DNA of 64,000 nucleotides from Streptomyces caelestis (GTDB lineage Bacteria; Actinomycetota; Actinomycetes; Streptomycetales; Streptomycetaceae). Below, in pieces: positions 62,201 through 64,000 of this stretch. The notes beneath the pieces are model-generated. The model searched no databases, was not told the DNA's origin, and saw only the letters and a program-made list of their open reading frames with translations. The DNA lies in assembly GCF_001279005.1 (NCBI RefSeq), contig NZ_LGCN01000188.1, positions 1-64,000 of the forward strand, in the 5' to 3' direction. Positions within the stretch are counted from its first letter, which is position 1; each line of letters opens with the position of its first letter. Position numbers and translations under genes: made by a program.

Positions 62201-64000
62201 CTCGCCGACGATGGAGCTGGGCGTGGACATCGCCGAGCTGAACGCGGTCGGGATGCGCAACGTCCCCCCGACCCCGGCCAACTACGCGCAGCGCTCCGGA
62301 CGCGCTGGCCGCGGTGGCCAGCCCGCCCTCGTCACCACCTACTGCTCGACCGGTTCCCCCCACGACCAGTACTACTTCCGCCGCCCGGGTCTCATGGTGT
62401 CCGGCAGCGTCACCCCGCCCCGGCTCGACCTGGCCAATGAGGAGCTGATCCGTTCCCACGTCCACGCGGTCTGGCTCGCCGAGACGGGCGTCCACCTCGG
62501 CAGCCGCCTCACCGACGTGCTCGACGCGGAGAACGCGGGGACCGGGGACACCGAAGGCCGCTGGCCGCTGGACCTGTTGCCACGGGTGCGCGCCGACCTG
62601 GACAGCGAGACGGCCCGGCTGCGCGCCATCGGCAGGGCCACCGAGGTCCTCACCCCGCTCCACGACGAGCTCTCGGGCTCCTCCTGGTGGCACGAGGGCT
62701 GGGTCGAGCGCACCGTCCGCCAGGCTCTCGCCAGTCTCGACGCGGCGTGCGAGCGCTGGCGCCGCCTCTACCGCACCGCGCGGAGCGAGGTGGAACAGCA
62801 GCACCGCCGGGCCAACGACCTCTCCCTCAGCCGCAGGGACCGAGACCTGGCCGCGGGGCGGCGGGCCGAGGCCGAGAACCAGCTGAAACTGCTGCGCAAC
62901 GAGGCCGACAGCGGGTCGTACACCGACTTCTACACCTACCGCTACTTCGCCTCCGAAGGATTCCTGCCCGGCTACTCCTTCCCCCGCCTGCCCCTGGCCG
63001 CCTACGTGCCCGGCGAGCGTTCGGCCGGGAAGTACGGGCAGCGCAACGGCGCCTACATCCAGCGCCCCCGCTTCATCGCGATCGGCGAGTTCGGCCCCGG
63101 CGCGCTGATCTACCACGAGGGCAACCGCTACACCATCGACCGCGTGACCGTCCCGATGGGCGACCGCCCCGGACAGGTGGCGACCAGCGACATAAGGCTC
63201 TGCGAGGCCTGCGGCTACTGGCACGACCGTGTCGACGGCGCCGACCGCTGCGAGAACTGCGCCGTCCCGCTCCACCGCACCCTGCCGAAACTGATGCAAC
63301 TGACGCAGGTGCACGCCGAGCCCCGCCGCCGGATCTCCTCCGACGAGGAGGAGCGCCTCAAGCGGGGTTTCGATCTGCGGACCGTGTACCGGTACGCGCC
63401 CGGTGGCGTGCACCGGGCACAGGTGCGCGGCGCGGGCGGGGCGCCTCTCGCGGAGGTCTCCTACGGGGACTCGGCGAGCGTCCGCGTCCTCAACCTCGGC
63501 TACCGCAAGCGCGACGACCGGGACCGCTCGGGGCAGGGCTTCTGGCTCGACCCGGTCAGCGGCAGATGGCTCTCGGAGGGCAAGGCTGCTCGTCTTGCCC
63601 AGGAGGAGTCCGCGGAGGAGGAGTCACTGGCGTCCTTCGACCGCGCGCAGCGCACCCTCCAGGTCATCCCCTACGCGCAGGACACCAAGAACGTCGCCGT
63701 GGTGCGGCTGGCCGAGCCGGTCGACGACCTCACCGCCGTCTCCCTGCGCTACGCCTTGGAGCGCGGCATCGAGGCGCACTTCCAGCTTGAGGACTCCGAG
63801 CTGGAGAGCGAGGACCTCCCCGACGCCGAGCGGCACGCCCGGACCCTCTTCGTCGAGAGCGCCGAGGGCGGAGCGGGCGTGCTGCGCCGCCTGTACGACG
63901 ACGAGAACGCCCTCGCCCTGGTGGCGAAGGAAGCCCTCCGGATCATCCACTACGACGAGGACGGCAAGGATCTCGACCGGGCCGACGGCGCTGCCGAGCG
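59220..64000 (+). CDS. Very large DEAD/DEAH helicase with zinc motifs and DUF1998-like C-terminus (cut by window edge)
   Basis: The open frame starts at ATG 59220 (a GTG at 59196 is also in frame) and runs to the window end, 1593 codons with no stop. Helicase motifs: Walker A TGTGSGKS at 114-121, DELH at 233-236, TSAT at 267-270, then ELGVD near 999 and QRSGRAGRGG at 1024-1033. Two CxxC pairs (469/472 and 582/585) are inserted between the RecA lobes, and CEAC with CENC at 1328-1347 marks a zinc site. Near the end, RYALERGIEAHFQLEDSELE and AEGGAGVLRRLYDDENAL resemble DUF1998. It resembles large defence helicases (DruE of Druantia, DISARM-related). Partners lie beyond the window. Confidence 0.85.
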   Translation, partial: MDVFGVHHDLIAEYEAFTSSLVAVRDPDIENHLAGERERKTRWPDPKLALNPTFRSGGTVASLCDDGLLHPMCREYFRHKKHPDDPGSRTLSLHRHQREAIIMADRGHSYVLTTGTGSGKSLTYIVPIVHEVLRNPNPDGISAIVVYPMNALANSQLHELEKYLTWGVPEDRRKVTFARYTGQEDSEQKLQVLRNKPDILLTNYVMLEYLLTRPDERRELIGAARGLRFLALDELHTYRGRQGADVALLVRRLRDACEAPGLQCVGTSATMATGVTFAEARKDIADVATRLFGTKIEPERVIGETLERSTDPGPDAVPGVHPREPLADAVRRAAGTPHALPSDYEALSRDPLAVWVEDTVGLAVEEPSGRLVRRPPLTIPQASALLADASEEPADVCHQAIETVLRVGAKAVHPELEKPLFAFRLHQFLSKGDTVYVSFEPPGRRHLTSQYQIRVPDHRDKPLVPLHFCRDCGKEYLVVTRPAEHEGAVFEAREDPDAPAADGDGFLYVSDDRPWPDAQDEDAVFRRLPASWVETDDDGRSTVLKARSGDLPEEVWVGPDGRATEPGTGLRAWWIAAPFRFCLHCRTSYEQLRLKDLAKLGTFSAEGRSSAVSLISSRVVRSLRDQPDLTKRARKLLTFVDNRQDASLQAGHFNDFALVSQVRGALYRALETAGEQGLTYDRLPQAVFDTLALPLETYAKTPTARFHQRDLAHSALREILAYRVYADLERGWRVTMPNLSQTGLLRFDYTSLTEIAGDPESWEGCHPLLAGDTPAHREQLARDLLDELRRSLAVEVDCLTQEGFDRLGSISQAHLVSPWALSPREPRVRARLAYAGPGRTGTAADTVHLSGLGGYGRYLRRVGQFAAVPGQAGRRIPVADADAVIRDLMRVLRECGLLAVVQEERDGSYGHQLRASALRWLPGDGARPEPDPVRKVTDAEADVRVNPYFRDLYRAGTAGLTGIRAHEHTAQVDATTRRVREDAFREGDLEILYCSPTMELGVDIAELNAVGMRNVPPTPANYAQRSGRAGRGGQPALVTTYCSTGSPHDQYYFRRPGLMVSGSVTPPRLDLANEELIRSHVHAVWLAETGVHLGSRLTDVLDAENAGTGDTEGRWPLDLLPRVRADLDSETARLRAIGRATEVLTPLHDELSGSSWWHEGWVERTVRQALASLDAACERWRRLYRTARSEVEQQHRRANDLSLSRRDRDLAAGRRAEAENQLKLLRNEADSGSYTDFYTYRYFASEGFLPGYSFPRLPLAAYVPGERSAGKYGQRNGAYIQRPRFIAIGEFGPGALIYHEGNRYTIDRVTVPMGDRPGQVATSDIRLCEACGYWHDRVDGADRCENCAVPLHRTLPKLMQLTQVHAEPRRRISSDEEERLKRGFDLRTVYRYAPGGVHRAQVRGAGGAPLAEVSYGDSASVRVLNLGYRKRDDRDRSGQGFWLDPVSGRWLSEGKAARLAQEESAEEESLASFDRAQRTLQVIPYAQDTKNVAVVRLAEPVDDLTAVSLRYALERGIEAHFQLEDSELESEDLPDAERHARTLFVESAEGGAGVLRRLYDDENALALVAKEALRIIHYDEDGKDLDRADGAAE

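Overview
The window is chromosomal DNA of a Streptomyces, or a very close relative. It has very high G+C with strong third-position bias, many GTG starts, four-base start/stop overlaps in operons, an ectoine locus, a large actinobacterial cobalamin cluster, a gbn-type nucleoid gene, and the intergenic repeat families usual in this genus. Most of it looks like conserved core chromosome. The last 4.8 kb looks accessory.

Layout. 1-725: start of ectB and all of ectA (ectoine synthesis), reading left. 1066-2919: a DinB-like protein and a PLP aminotransferase. 3043-6705: a regulated amino-acid ABC importer (lipoprotein, permease, ATPase) followed by an amidohydrolase. 6779-24961: cobalamin synthesis in two leftward units (cobD-cobQ-cobN and chelatase-cobO-cobB-cobI; then cobM-cobL-cbiG/cobJ-cobH-cbiX-cobC). 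A ZIP metal transporter lies between them on the other strand. A cobalamin riboswitch precedes cobD, and a two-repeat type I-E CRISPR remnant sits between cobN and the chelatase gene. 25315-26975: low-affinity phosphate transport (pit) behind a PHO box. 27069-34246: class II aldolase, alpha/beta hydrolase, an unknown protein, an ABC-F ATPase with a possible leaderless leader peptide, gbn with a GATC cluster upstream, and a crotonase-fold protein. 34261-37921: minisatellites and an Asp23/AmaP envelope-stress cluster. 37992-45972: SDR, GH15 glycosidase, SURF1, a zinc-binding protein, an exonuclease with BRCT, CopD and a CoA transferase. 46042-49165: two tandem secreted subtilases. 49433-51414: DUF485 plus an acetate-type symporter. 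51575-58878: moaA, small proteins, tyrS, the TldE/TldD pair and a small secreted protein. 59220-end: the start of a very large DUF1998-type helicase that runs off the window.

How the genes work together. The cob genes cover most corrin-ring steps (C20, C17, C11 and C5/C15 methylation, C8X methyl shift, a,c-diamide and amide formation, adenosylation, aminopropanol attachment) and hold both an early (CbiX) and a late (CobN) cobalt chelatase. CobB carries a 33-residue proline-rich linker encoded by an intergenic repeat that inserted in frame.

The most unusual items are the orphan CRISPR remnant, the repeat-made linker in CobB, the GATC cluster before gbn, the leader ORF before the ABC-F gene, and the terminal helicase, which may open a defence island. 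Functions are inferred by reading motifs. No database search was run.
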